From an uncultured Roseiflexaceae bacterium (GTDB taxonomy: Bacteria > Chloroflexota > Chloroflexia > Chloroflexales > Roseiflexaceae): a DNA stretch of 64,000 bases. Below are positions 9,463 to 18,218 of the stretch, piece after piece. The translations under genes and the position numbers were made by a program. Location of the stretch: NCBI GenBank assembly GCA_937974195.1, contig CALJIC010000114.1, positions 9,078 through 73,077 of the forward strand, in the 5' to 3' direction. Every line of letters starts with the position of its first letter. Within the stretch, counting starts at the first letter, position 1. A model generated the notes under the pieces. It saw only the letters and a list, made by a program, of their open reading frames with translations. It did not search any database and had not been told where the DNA came from.

Positions 9463-9513
9463 TTTCTTGCGTGGCTCTGCGGCTGCGAAGCAGCCGCAGA
9501 GCCACGCAAGAAA
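9463..9513. repeat. Perfect 24-bp hairpin with GAA loop
   Basis: Arms 9463-9486 and 9490-9513 are exact reverse complements around GAA. The T-rich left end and A-rich right end make it look like a bidirectional intrinsic terminator. It sits between the BNR gene start (9395) and the Gfo/Idh stop (9616). A related 20-bp GAA-loop hairpin is at 39325-39367. Confidence 0.85.
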
Positions 9514-9615
9514 GAAGGATCGTGGCGGGCCGCAGGCCCTCCACACCTCCCTGGCAGGAGGCGGGTGGCACGACCGTTGGAAAGTCGGGGGAGGTTTCGC
9601 CTCCAGGTAGCGCGG

Positions 9616-10614
9616 CTAGGCAGCCCCCGCAGCCACCTCGACCGCGTACCCGCTGCGGGCTGAGGCCAGCGCCGCTTCGATGACGGCGATGTTCGCCAGC
9701 CCGCGCTCGCCGGAGATGACCGGCTCGACGCCGCGCAGCACGCAGTCCGAGACGTGCTCGATCTGCGGCACGTAGACGTTCACGGTCGGCAGGTCGAAGT
9801 CGACCACCTCCTCGCCGCGCTGCATGTGCAGGTCGCCGGCGAACTCGCGGCCCCACCAGGCGCTGCTCCAGATGCGCCCGCGCGTTCCGTGGATCTCGAG
9901 CCCGTTCTGGTAGCAGGTGTAGTGCGCTTGGAGTGTCCCGTGGACCCCGGAGGCGAACTCCAGCAGCAGCGTGGCGCTCACGTCCCCGGCGTACTCGGGG
10001 AAGCGGCTGCCGACCAGAGCGGACACCCGCCGCACCGGGCCGAGGAGGCGGGTGATCGCGTCGACCGCGTGGACGCCCATATCGATCAGCGCGCCCGCCC
10101 CCGACCTGACCATGTCCTCGAACTTCCAGCGCCCGTCCGGCCGCGCCGTGAAGGAGGCCGAGATGCTGGCGCTCACCACCTCGCCGATCGCGCCGCTCGC
10201 GAGCAGCTCGCGCGCCTTGACCATCGGCGCGGTCCACTCCATGCACTGCGCGACGGCCAGCAGCACGCCGTTGGCCCGCGCCGCCTCGATCATCTGCCGG
10301 CAGTCGGCGACGGTGGGCGCCATCGGCTTCTCGCTGATGACGTGCAGGCCGCGCCGCGCGGCGGCGATCGCGTAGGGCGCGTGCTGCGTGGTGGGCAGCA
10401 CGAGGAACACGCCGTCCACAACGCTCTTGTCGATCTCGTCGATCGAGGTGTAGCTGTGGGGCGCGCCCACCCGCTCGGCCGCAGCGGCGCCCCGCGCCGC
10501 GTCGCGGCTCACGATGGCAGCCAGCTCCGCGTTGCTGCCGAGCTTGATCCCACGGGCGATCCAATCCAGGGCGAAGCTGCTCGTGCCGACGACCGCCCAG
10601 CGTACTTTGCGCAT
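9616..10614 (-). CDS. Gfo/Idh/MocA-family oxidoreductase
   Basis: A 332-residue NAD(P)-dependent sugar or sugar-acid dehydrogenase. The N-terminal Rossmann strand reads RWAVVGTSSFA (a variant of GxGxxA), the EKP motif is in VISEKPMAP, and the substrate region contains GALIDMGVHAVDAI. It probably oxidises the sugar delivered by the ABC importer upstream in the operon. The ATG at 10614 follows AGGAA; longer in-frame extensions run into the hairpin-rich spacer. Confidence 0.85.
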   Translation of the reverse strand: MRKVRWAVVGTSSFALDWIARGIKLGSNAELAAIVSRDAARGAAAAERVGAPHSYTSIDEIDKSVVDGVFLVLPTTQHAPYAIAAARRGLHVISEKPMAPTVADCRQMIEAARANGVLLAVAQCMEWTAPMVKARELLASGAIGEVVSASISASFTARPDGRWKFEDMVRSGAGALIDMGVHAVDAITRLLGPVRRVSALVGSRFPEYAGDVSATLLLEFASGVHGTLQAHYTCYQNGLEIHGTRGRIWSSAWWGREFAGDLHMQRGEEVVDFDLPTVNVYVPQIEHVSDCVLRGVEPVISGERGLANIAVIEAALASARSGYAVEVAAGAA

Positions 10615-10635
10615 TCTGAGTTCCTCTTTGTTGCT

Positions 10636-10686
10636 CGCCGCTTCTGCGGCGGAAGAGCGAGACTGCGGAAGGGCGTATGCCCTTCC
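10636..10686. repeat. Two short perfect hairpins between chaperonin-like and dehydrogenase genes
   Basis: CGCCGC-TTCT-GCGGCG (10636-10651) and GGAAGGGC-GTAT-GCCCTTCC (10667-10686). Both lie in the 138-base spacer between the dehydrogenase start and the chaperonin-like stop. Confidence 0.7.
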
Positions 10687-10752
10687 AGACCCCTCCCGCC
10701 GGCGTGCGGCTGCGCAGCGAGCACACACCGGCGGGACGATAGCACATCCGGG

Positions 10753-12411
10753 CTAGGGTTCGAAGGAGAGCTCCGGCAGGCGCGTGTGGACCAGCACCTC
10801 GACGGTGAGCGCCAGCGCCGCGCTGGCGATGGCCGTGTGGAGCGCGGCGCGCAGGACGCCCGCCGAGTCGATGATTCCCGCCGCGGCCATGTCGACGATC
10901 TGCCCGGTGCGCACGTCGAGGCCGTGGCCCGGGCCGGCCCGCTCGATCTCCCCCATCCACCGGCCGGCGTCGTAGCCGGCGTTGCGCAGGATCGTGCGCG
11001 TCGGCTCCTCCAGCGCCCGCATCAGGATCTGGTACGCCATGCGCTCGTCGAGGTCCGCGGCCTGCTCCGCCAGCCTGCGCAGCGGCGCGCGGCACCCCAG
11101 CAGCGCGACCCCGCCTCCCGGCACGACGCCCTTGCCGATCGTGGCGCGCGTGGCCTCGAGGGTCTGCTTGGCGAGCTCCTTGCGCGCCGTGATGTCGATG
11201 TCGCTGAGTCCGCCCACCCACAGCACCGCGGTGCCGCCCAGCAGCTTGCCGATGCGGTCGCGGAGCTTCCGGCGGACATCGGGGTCCTCGGCGCGCTCGT
11301 AGGCCGCGCGCAGGCTCGCCACGTGGGCGCGGATGGCGCGTGGCTCCCCCTTGCCGCCGATCACCCCGAAGTACTCATCGTCGGACCACACCCGGCGGGC
11401 GCGCCCCAGGTCCTCCAGGCGGAGCTTGCGCAGGCTGTCGCCCGCAACGCGCAGCAGCGCGCGCCCGCCGGTGAGCACCGCGATGTCGTCGAGCATCGCC
11501 GCCTGGCCCGTGACGGCGTCGGGGGCCTTGACCGCGATGATCCGGCACGGGCGCTCGGCGCGGCCGGCGGCCAGCAGCGCCGCGATCACCTGCTCCGACA
11601 CCTGGCGGGCGATGACCATCAGGCTCTGCACCCCGGCCTGGTCCACCAGGCGCAGCAGCGGGACGACCTCGGCCGGGTCGTGGAGGTTGAGGTCGCTCAC
11701 CAGCACGGCGGCCTCCTGCAGCTCGACCCGGCGGCTCGGCTGGTCGGCGAGCATCCACTCCGAGAGCGGCTTGCCCCTGAAGTAGCTCCCGAGCACATAC
11801 TGGCGCTCGAGCTCCCGGCTGCGCCCGGAGCGCACATCGACGGCGCCGTGCTCGCTGACGGTGTCCAGGATCTCGGCGATCAGCGCGGCGAGCGCGGAGT
11901 CCTGGCACAGCACCTCGGCGATCTGCGCGATCTGCTCCTGGCCGTGCAGCGGCCTAGCCTGCGCCTGCAGCTCATCGAGCACGGCGGGGAGCGCCCGCTC
12001 CAGGTGGCCGCGCAGGCGCATCGCGTTGCCCCCGGCGACGATGTACTTGATGCCCTGGTTGTAGATCGACTGGAAGACCACCGCGGTGGTGGCCGTCCCG
12101 TCGCTGGCGCGCTCGTGCTGCCGCCAGAGCACGTGGCGCAGGAACATCGCCCCCATGTCGGCGTCGCGGTCGTGCACTTGGAGCACGCGCCGCGCGATCA
12201 CGCCGCCGTCGTCGAGCAGCTCGGGCCGCTTGTCCCCCGGCGCGACAGGCTCGATCGCGACGATCCGCGGCACCGGCCCCAGCGTCGGGCGCACCGCGTT
12301 GGCGAGCAGGTTGATCCCGCGCTGGAAGCCCTGGTACGCTCGAGGCTGAAAGGTGACATAGGGGGTCCGAGGCCGCTGCTTGAAAGTGGTGTCCGGTCGT
12401 TTTCTTCGCAT
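10753..12411 (-). CDS. Divergent Cpn60/GroEL-like chaperonin
   Basis: A 552-residue protein collinear with GroEL (about 545 residues) over its whole length. LANAVRPTLGP matches the N-terminal nucleotide loop. DGTATT matches DGTTTA (the D87 region), GGNAMRLRGHLERA matches GxNPxxLxxGI, VPGGGVALL is the C-terminal ATP loop, and GIIDS matches GxxDPTKV. By eye the catalytic Asp398 position (DALxATRAA) is Gln in KQTLEATRAT, and TKDG is LDDG. The C-terminal GGM tail is absent and there is no groES nearby. It lies in the sugar ABC operon after the permeases. It may be a specialised or slow-cycling chaperonin, possibly client-specific. ATG at 12411. Confidence 0.8.
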   Translation of the reverse strand: MRRKRPDTTFKQRPRTPYVTFQPRAYQGFQRGINLLANAVRPTLGPVPRIVAIEPVAPGDKRPELLDDGGVIARRVLQVHDRDADMGAMFLRHVLWRQHERASDGTATTAVVFQSIYNQGIKYIVAGGNAMRLRGHLERALPAVLDELQAQARPLHGQEQIAQIAEVLCQDSALAALIAEILDTVSEHGAVDVRSGRSRELERQYVLGSYFRGKPLSEWMLADQPSRRVELQEAAVLVSDLNLHDPAEVVPLLRLVDQAGVQSLMVIARQVSEQVIAALLAAGRAERPCRIIAVKAPDAVTGQAAMLDDIAVLTGGRALLRVAGDSLRKLRLEDLGRARRVWSDDEYFGVIGGKGEPRAIRAHVASLRAAYERAEDPDVRRKLRDRIGKLLGGTAVLWVGGLSDIDITARKELAKQTLEATRATIGKGVVPGGGVALLGCRAPLRRLAEQAADLDERMAYQILMRALEEPTRTILRNAGYDAGRWMGEIERAGPGHGLDVRTGQIVDMAAAGIIDSAGVLRAALHTAIASAALALTVEVLVHTRLPELSFEP

Positions 12412-12530
12412 GGAGTGGTTCGCCTCGCGGATGCGTTCCTGAAGGGACCTCCGCCTCTGCCGCTCTGCGGCGGGAGAAAGCGTGCCGGGGAGGCGAAGCC
12501 CCCCCGCGCCCCACCAGAACGGCGGCGTCT

Positions 12531-13439
12531 CTAGCCCTTCAGCCCGGTGAGCGAGATGCCCTCGATGAACGCGCGCTGCGCGAAGAAGAAGAGCAGCAGG
12601 ATCGGGAGGGTGACGATCGTGCTGACCGCCATCAGGTACGGGTAGGCATTCCGGCTCGCGCCGACCTCGGAGAGCGCCGCGCCCATGCGCTGGATCGCCA
12701 GCGCCAGCGTCCACTGGTCCTGCGCGTTGACGAAGATCAGCGGGCCGAAGTAGTCGTTCCAGGCGTTCATGAAGGCGAACAGCGCCACGACCGCCAGCGC
12801 CGGCTTCGCCAGCGGGAGGATGATCTGGAACAGGGTCTGGATCTCGCCCGCCCCGTCGATGCGCGCTGCCTCCGAGAGCTCCATCGGGATGGTGCGGAAG
12901 AACTGCCGCAGCATGAAGATGAAGAAGGCGTTGCCGAAGAAGGACGGCACGACCAGCGGCAGGTAGGTGTTGATCCACCCCATCTGCTTGAAGATGATGA
13001 ACAGCGGCACCAGCGTGACCTGGAACGGGATCATCATCGTCGCCAGGCAGATCGCGAACAGCACGTCGCGCCCGGGCCAGCGCATGCGCGAGAACGAGTA
13101 GGCCACCAGCGCCGACGAGAGCACCGTCCCGAACGTCGACGGGATCGCGTACTTGACGATCGTGTTGAACGCGTACAGGTTGAAGTTATCCACCTGCCAG
13201 GCCGCCCAGAAGTTGCCGATGTAGGCCGGGTTCGGTATCCAGCGCGGCGGCACGACGTACACCTGGCTGTCGTCCTTCATCGCCGAGGAGGCCATCCAGT
13301 AGAACGGCAGCAGGAAGGTGATGGCCAGGGCGATCAAGATCGCATACCTGACGATCAGGCCGAGCATGCTGCCGAGGCTGGTATGTCGTGGGCGGCTCCG
13401 CTCCACCGGTGTGCCGCGGGGTAACGTTTCCGCTGCCAT
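12531..13439 (-). CDS. Carbohydrate ABC transporter permease (MalG type)
   Basis: A 302-residue inner-membrane permease with six spans. The EAA loop reads ELSEAARIDGAGEIQTLFQIILPLAKPAL (near residues 190-220), the class signature of MalG-like sugar permeases. Start ATG follows AGAGGTGG. It lies 10 bases after the partner permease stop. The two permeases form the channel; no ATPase gene is present, so a shared MsmX/UgpC-type ATPase elsewhere is expected. Confidence 0.92.
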   Translation of the reverse strand: MAAETLPRGTPVERSRPRHTSLGSMLGLIVRYAILIALAITFLLPFYWMASSAMKDDSQVYVVPPRWIPNPAYIGNFWAAWQVDNFNLYAFNTIVKYAIPSTFGTVLSSALVAYSFSRMRWPGRDVLFAICLATMMIPFQVTLVPLFIIFKQMGWINTYLPLVVPSFFGNAFFIFMLRQFFRTIPMELSEAARIDGAGEIQTLFQIILPLAKPALAVVALFAFMNAWNDYFGPLIFVNAQDQWTLALAIQRMGAALSEVGASRNAYPYLMAVSTIVTLPILLLFFFAQRAFIEGISLTGLKG

Positions 13440-13449
13440 AGTCCACCTC

Positions 13450-14361
13450 TTATTCGCTTCGGTAGTAGACCCAGCGCGCCGACGACCTGAACAGGGCCAC
13501 TGTGAAGAGAATGATCACGATGAAGAGGATCCAGGCCAGCGCCGACGCTTTCCCCATACGCAGGTGGATGAAAGCATTGCGGTAGAGGTAGATCGCGAAG
13601 AACTCCATGGAGCGGTTCGGGCCGCCCTGGGTCAGCAGCCAGGGCAGGTTGAAGTTCTGGAAGCCGGCGATAAACGCCATGACCAGGTTGAACAGGATCA
13701 CCGGGCTGCACATCGGCAGGGTGATGTTCCAGAACCGCGACCAGCTGCCGGCGCCGTCGATCGTCGCCGCCTCGTACAGCTCGCGCGGCACGTCCTGCAG
13801 CGTCGCCAGGAAGATCACCATCGCGCTGCCCTGCGCCCACATGTGGATCATCAGCAGCGTCGGCTTGGTGTAGGCCGGATTCGAGAGGAACGGGATCGCT
13901 GGCAGCTCGAGGGCCCTGAGCGTCGAGTTGATCGCGCCGAACTGGATGTTGAGCAGGAAGTTCCAGACCGAGGCGACGACGATCACCGGCACGATCGACG
14001 GGAAGAAGAAGATCGCGCGGAAGGTCGAGCGGGCGATGATCTTGGTGTTCAGCAGCACCGCCATCAGGAAGGCGGAGGCCACGCCCAGCGGCGCGCTCAG
14101 CACGACCCACCACAGGGTGTTCCAGAGCACCAGGTAGAAGTCGTTGTCGCTCGCGAGGTTGACGTAATTCGTGAGGCCGATGAACACCGGCGGGCGCAGC
14201 AGGTCGTAGCGCGTCAGGCTGTAGTAGGCTGACGACAGCACCGGGATGATCATCCACAGCACAAAGCCGATCAGCCAGGGGGATGCAAACAGGATGCCGT
14301 AGAAGAGCTCACGCCGGCGCGTGCGTGACAGGCGCGGCGTCTTCGCAACTGCTACTGCCAT
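13450..14361 (-). CDS. Carbohydrate ABC transporter permease (MalF/UgpA type)
   Basis: A 303-residue permease with six membrane spans and the EAA motif ELYEAATIDGAGSWSRFWNITLPMCSP region near residues 190-215. The N-terminus KTPRLSRTRRRELFYGILFASPWLIGF is typical of UgpA-like subunits. It pairs with the permease at 12531. The start ATG at 14361 follows GAGGTG. Confidence 0.92.
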   Translation of the reverse strand: MAVAVAKTPRLSRTRRRELFYGILFASPWLIGFVLWMIIPVLSSAYYSLTRYDLLRPPVFIGLTNYVNLASDNDFYLVLWNTLWWVVLSAPLGVASAFLMAVLLNTKIIARSTFRAIFFFPSIVPVIVVASVWNFLLNIQFGAINSTLRALELPAIPFLSNPAYTKPTLLMIHMWAQGSAMVIFLATLQDVPRELYEAATIDGAGSWSRFWNITLPMCSPVILFNLVMAFIAGFQNFNLPWLLTQGGPNRSMEFFAIYLYRNAFIHLRMGKASALAWILFIVIILFTVALFRSSARWVYYRSE

Positions 14362-14508
14362 AGATCACCTCGCTCCATTGCCGTGGCCCTCCTGCGACGC
14401 TGACAGGCTCTTGCTATCACTGCCTTACGTGGATCGGCACGTCGTCCGCAGTGGCCTGCGGCCCACCTCCCCGGAGGTTCATCTCCCACCCGGCGGAGAG
14501 AAGGGTAT

Positions 14509-14533
14509 CTGGAGGGCGAATAGGCCCTCCAGA
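14509..14533. repeat. Hairpin after the sugar-binding protein gene
   Basis: TCTGGAGGGC/GCCCTCCAGA, 10-bp perfect arms around a six-base loop, in the 235-base gap between the binding-protein stop (14597) and the permease start (14361). This is the same position relative to the binding-protein gene as in the other two ABC operons of the window. Confidence 0.65.
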
Positions 14534-14596
14534 CCACCCTGCGGCAATGGTGGGGCGCAGCGCTGCCACACCCCACCACACAGCTCCGTCGGCGCC

Positions 14597-16036
14597 CTAG
14601 CTGCCGAAGCCAGCCTCCCGCCACTCCTGCTCGGCGTCCCGCTGCAGCGCCGCGGCGGCGTCCGCGCCGGTCATCTCGCCGCGGTAGACCTTCTCGAAGT
14701 ACTCGTTGTACTTCGTGGAGACGAAGGTCTCGATCTCACACCGCACCGCGAAGCGCCACTCGTTGGCCTCCTGCACCGACCTGATGTAGAACTCCAGCCC
14801 CGGGTAGGGCGACGGGTCGACCGTCTGCAGGTAGGGCTTGTAGTCCGGCAGCCAGCCGACCGTCTGGAAGACCGGATCGCAGTGCTCCTTGGTGTTGAGG
14901 AACTCGGCGACCGGCCAGGCCACCTCCGGCGGGTTCTTGGCGCCCTTGTAGAACAGCACCATGTGCCCGCCGCCGAACTGGATCTTCTTGCCGCGGCGGC
15001 TCTCGGGCACTGGCATCCAGGTCGTCCGGTTGACCTGCGCGACCTCGGGTTTGGTCTGCGCCGTCTCGCCCGGGTGCCAGTAGCCCTCGAGGATCATCGC
15101 CTGCACCTCGCTGTCGTAGGAGCCGCCCCAGGTGCCCTGGCCCTCCACCGAGCGCATGCCGGTGAGGTTGTCCGGGCCGATGATCTTGACGAACTCGGCC
15201 AGCGTGTCGAACCCCTCGGCCATCAGCGGGTTGTCGATGTTGAACGTCTTGGTCTCGGGGTCGAACCAGTCGAAGCCCCACGAGTCGGGGATGAAGCTCC
15301 CGTCGTTCGTCGCGAACACGCCGGCCTCGGCGTCAGTCGGGTCGAAGCCGATCTGCAGCAGGTTGCCCGCCGAGTCGAACTTCGTCAGCTTCCTGTGCCA
15401 CTCGAGCATCTCCGGCCACGTCTGCGGTGGGTTGTCGGGGTCCAGCCCGGCCTCCTCGACCATGCGGGCGTTGTAGTTCAGCCCGCGCCGGACGAAGGCC
15501 TCGATGCCCGAGACGCCGTACTGCTTGCCCTCGTAGAACTGGCCGTTCCAGCCAGCCTCGGAGAAGTTCTCCTTCTTGAGGATGTCGCTGGTGGCGACGA
15601 AGTCGTCGATCGCAACCGCCTGGCCCTTAGACATGTAGTCGATGTAGTGGTGGCCGGTGCCGACATCCGGGGGCGTGCCCGCCGCCACCGCGGTCAGGAA
15701 GACCTCCTCGGCCTGCACGCCGGTCCGGACGTCGATGTTGTGCGGCGCGACCCGCTCCTGCAGCACGGGCAGGAACACGTTCACGGCGTCCGCGTACTGG
15801 GTCCAGAACGTCCAGTAGGAGATCGTGCCGGCCTCGGTCTGCGGCGGGGCGCTGGTGGTCGGCGCTGCGGCGGAGGCGGCCGTCGGCTCGGCCGCGGTCC
15901 CGTCTCCGGCCGGTGTGCTCTGCCCCCCCGAGCCGCTCGGCGCGGACTCGGTGGTGCACGCCGCCAGCACGGCACCACCGGCCGCGGCCACGCTCAGGCG
16001 CAGAAAGTCACGGCGATTGAGCTTCTTCTCACTCAC
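14597..16036 (-). CDS. Sugar ABC transporter substrate-binding lipoprotein (Tat-type signal)
   Basis: A 479-residue extracellular solute-binding protein of the MalE/UgpB class. The signal is twin-arginine-like, NRRDFLRLSVAAAGGAVLAAC: RRDFL followed by a lipobox, so folded export and lipidation are both indicated. An Ala/Ser/Thr/Pro linker leads into the binding domain (SYWTFWTQYADAV). I chose the GTG at 16036 because AGGAGGG lies 8 bases before it; an ATG seven codons upstream has no site. First structural gene after lacI. Confidence 0.9.
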   Translation of the reverse strand: MSEKKLNRRDFLRLSVAAAGGAVLAACTTESAPSGSGGQSTPAGDGTAAEPTAASAAAPTTSAPPQTEAGTISYWTFWTQYADAVNVFLPVLQERVAPHNIDVRTGVQAEEVFLTAVAAGTPPDVGTGHHYIDYMSKGQAVAIDDFVATSDILKKENFSEAGWNGQFYEGKQYGVSGIEAFVRRGLNYNARMVEEAGLDPDNPPQTWPEMLEWHRKLTKFDSAGNLLQIGFDPTDAEAGVFATNDGSFIPDSWGFDWFDPETKTFNIDNPLMAEGFDTLAEFVKIIGPDNLTGMRSVEGQGTWGGSYDSEVQAMILEGYWHPGETAQTKPEVAQVNRTTWMPVPESRRGKKIQFGGGHMVLFYKGAKNPPEVAWPVAEFLNTKEHCDPVFQTVGWLPDYKPYLQTVDPSPYPGLEFYIRSVQEANEWRFAVRCEIETFVSTKYNEYFEKVYRGEMTGADAAAALQRDAEQEWREAGFGS

Positions 16037-16179
16037 GGACCTGCCCTCCTGTTCCATCAAGAGATTTCGACTCGGGCGGCGCTGCACGAGCGCGGCCGGT
16101 GTGGGTGAATGGGAGATACGTTTGGAGATGTACGCCTGCGCCCTCCCGCGCGGCGCGGGCGCGCCCGCTATCGTTCGGC

Positions 16180-17253
16180 CTACGTCGGGAGCTGCGGAGC
16201 ATCCGCCGGCTGCGCGTCGCTCTGGCGCACCGAGGAGCGGCGCACGACCAGCTCGCCTTCGAGTACCACGCTGCGGCCGGGCTCGATCTCGCGCCGGATG
16301 CGGCCGAGCAGCAGCGCGCCGGCCTGCCGGCCCATCTCTTCGAACGGCAGCCGGACGGTCGTCAGCGGCGGGCTGGCGAACCGCGCGAGCGGGTGATCGT
16401 CGAAGCCGGCGACGGCGACATCGTCCGGGACGCGCAGGCCGCGCTCTTGGATGGCCTGGAGCGCGCCGAACGCCAGCTCGTCGTTGGTGACGAACAGCGC
16501 CGTCGGCGTCTCGGGCAGGCGCAGCAGCGCGCTGGCCGCCGCGTACCCGCTCTCGGGGCTGTAGTCGCCCTGCCGCACCAGCTCCTCGTCGAACGGGATC
16601 CCCGCTTCCGCCAGGGCGTCCTGGTAGCCGCCTAGCCGCTCCGCCACCCCTCTGAAGGCGGTGGGGGCGTGCGCCACCAGCGCGATGCGCCTGTGCCCCG
16701 CGGCGATCAGGTGCGCCACAGCTTTACGTGCCCCCCCGCGGTTGTCGAACGACACCGAGCAGAGCTGCACGCTGGGGAGGTTGTCCAGCAGGACGATCGG
16801 GAAGTCCTCGCTGCTGAGCTCCGGCAGCGCCCCGTTGTCCACTCGCACGTCGCTGAGGATCAGCCCGTCGATCCGCTTGGTGCGCGCCAGGCTCAGGTAC
16901 GTGTTCGAGACCTCCGTCTGCCGCACCGAGTCGATCAACAGGCGCACCCCCGACTGGCGCGTGACCTCCATCAGCCCCTCGATGATGCGGAAGTGCAGCG
17001 AGCTCGCCGACGGGTGCGGGTCGTCCTGGGTCAGGATCATCGCGATCGTGCGCGTGCGCCCGCTGGCCAGCGCCTGCGCCGATGCGTCCGGCACATAGCC
17101 GAGCTCCTCGGCTGCTGCAAGGACGCGCCGCCGGGTCTCCTCGCTGATGTTTGCCTCTTTGACGCCGTTGAGCACGAACGAGACGGTCGTGCGCGAGACT
17201 CCGGCGTGACGGGCAACATCCTGAGAGGTGATCCGGCGACGTGCCATAGGCAT
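16180..17253 (-). CDS. LacI-family transcriptional regulator
   Basis: A 357-residue repressor. The N-terminal helix-turn-helix is RRITSQDVARHAGVSRTTVSFVLNGV with the hinge helix around VPDASAQALASGRTRTIAMI, followed by a periplasmic-binding-like effector domain. Its own promoter carries a TAAC-ACGG-GTTA dyad just past the start point, so autoregulation is likely. It leads the sugar-uptake operon and diverges from the epimerase at 17417. Start is ATG 17253 or 17247 (MARRRITS); the ribosome site does not decide. Confidence 0.92.
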   Translation of the reverse strand: MPMARRRITSQDVARHAGVSRTTVSFVLNGVKEANISEETRRRVLAAAEELGYVPDASAQALASGRTRTIAMILTQDDPHPSASSLHFRIIEGLMEVTRQSGVRLLIDSVRQTEVSNTYLSLARTKRIDGLILSDVRVDNGALPELSSEDFPIVLLDNLPSVQLCSVSFDNRGGARKAVAHLIAAGHRRIALVAHAPTAFRGVAERLGGYQDALAEAGIPFDEELVRQGDYSPESGYAAASALLRLPETPTALFVTNDELAFGALQAIQERGLRVPDDVAVAGFDDHPLARFASPPLTTVRLPFEEMGRQAGALLLGRIRREIEPGRSVVLEGELVVRRSSVRQSDAQPADAPQLPT

Positions 17254-17272
17254 ATCCGGAGAGAAGGGGAAC

Positions 17273-17284
17273 TAACACGGGTTA
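17273..17284. promoter_or_regulatory. Candidate LacI-type operator
   Basis: The dyad TAAC-ACGG-GTTA lies between the predicted transcription start (about 17290) and the lacI start codon, the usual place for autorepression by LacI-family proteins. It is short, so this is inference from position and symmetry. Confidence 0.45.
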
Positions 17285-17296
17285 CTGGTGAAAAAC

Positions 17297-17325
17297 AGTA
17301 TAAGAGGGCTTGCATCGCCTGTCAA
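17297..17325 (-). promoter_or_regulatory. Sigma70-type promoter of the lacI sugar operon
   Basis: Minus strand TTGACA (17320-17325), 17-base spacer, TATACT (17297-17302): consensus -35 and near-consensus -10. Drives lacI through the BNR gene. Confidence 0.8.
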
Positions 17326-17416
17326 GCAGCTTGCGCGGATGGCGAAGCTCTGGTATCGTCGCACGGCGCTTGGGGTGAGCGCGCAGGGTTCTAGTGCCGG
17401 AAAGGATCGCTTCACG

Positions 17417-18160
17417 ATGAACGTCGCCATCGCCTCTTACGCCTTCCACGGCCTGCTCCGCCAGGGCATGATCGACCTGTTCGGCTATCTGGAGAGCTGC
17501 CGCTACCGCTACCACCTCCACACCGCCGACATCTGGAGCGGCATGCTGGCGAGCACCGACGACGACTACCTGGCCAAGGTGCGGCGGGCGCTCGACGAGC
17601 GGGAGCTGACGCTGGTCAACCTGTGTGTGGACGGCCCGCACATCTGGGAGGACGACCCGGCCGTGCGCGAGCAGCACTACCGCAAGGCGCTCGAGTGGCT
17701 GCGCGCCGCCGAGGTGCTGGGGGCCAAGACGCTGCGCATCGATGCGGGCGTGCGCGCGGACACCTTCACCGACGAGCAGTTCGACGAGATCGTCCGGCGC
17801 TTCCGCGAGTACGCCCAGCGCGCCTACGACGCCGGCTTCAAGGTCGGGCCCGAGAACCACTGGGGCGCGGAGGTGGTGCCGGAGAACATGCGGCGCATCT
17901 GCGAGGCGGTGAACCACCCGGGGTTCGGGGTGCTGCTGCACTTCCGCGGCAACGAGGGGGACGCGGTGATGGCGCCGTGGGCGATGCACACCCACATCTC
18001 GTGGGAGATCACCGAGAGCTGCCTGGTCGAGAGCATGGAGATGCTGCGCGCCGCCGGCTACCAGGGCTGCTGGTCGGTCGAGCACCACAGCGGCGTGAAC
18101 GAGTACACCGAGGTGGCGATCCAGCTCGCCAAGGTCCGCGACGTGCTCAGCCGCTGGTGA
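17417..18160 (+). CDS. Sugar phosphate isomerase/epimerase (TIM barrel)
   Basis: A 247-residue AP-endonuclease-2-type TIM barrel. Metal-ligand motifs typical of the family are visible: GPENHWG, VLLHFRGN, MHTHISWEI and WSVEHHSG at the C-terminus. It probably isomerises a sugar or keto-sugar intermediate of the LacI-controlled pathway, from which it is divergently transcribed. ATG at 17417 follows AAAGGA; the upstream in-frame extension covers the promoter region and is rejected. A strong hairpin follows the stop. Confidence 0.82.
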   Translation: MNVAIASYAFHGLLRQGMIDLFGYLESCRYRYHLHTADIWSGMLASTDDDYLAKVRRALDERELTLVNLCVDGPHIWEDDPAVREQHYRKALEWLRAAEVLGAKTLRIDAGVRADTFTDEQFDEIVRRFREYAQRAYDAGFKVGPENHWGAEVVPENMRRICEAVNHPGFGVLLHFRGNEGDAVMAPWAMHTHISWEITESCLVESMEMLRAAGYQGCWSVEHHSGVNEYTEVAIQLAKVRDVLSRW

Positions 18161-18167
18161 GACGGGG

Positions 18168-18196
18168 GGTGTGCGCCGGCTGCGCCGGCGCACACC
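18168..18196. terminator. Bidirectional hairpin between convergent genes
   Basis: TGTGCGCCGGC/GCCGGCGCACA around TGC, extendable by flanking G-C pairs to about 13 bp. It lies between the epimerase stop and the oppositely oriented flavoprotein stop; no long T-run. Confidence 0.6.
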
Positions 18197-18218
18197 GCGC
18201 TTCGAGGCCGGGCCGCCC

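Noticed and set aside
9754..12534. A 926-codon plus-strand frame over the chaperonin-like and dehydrogenase genes
   Set aside because: Low-complexity Arg/His/Ala translation without any family motif; the opposite strand encodes recognisable proteins.
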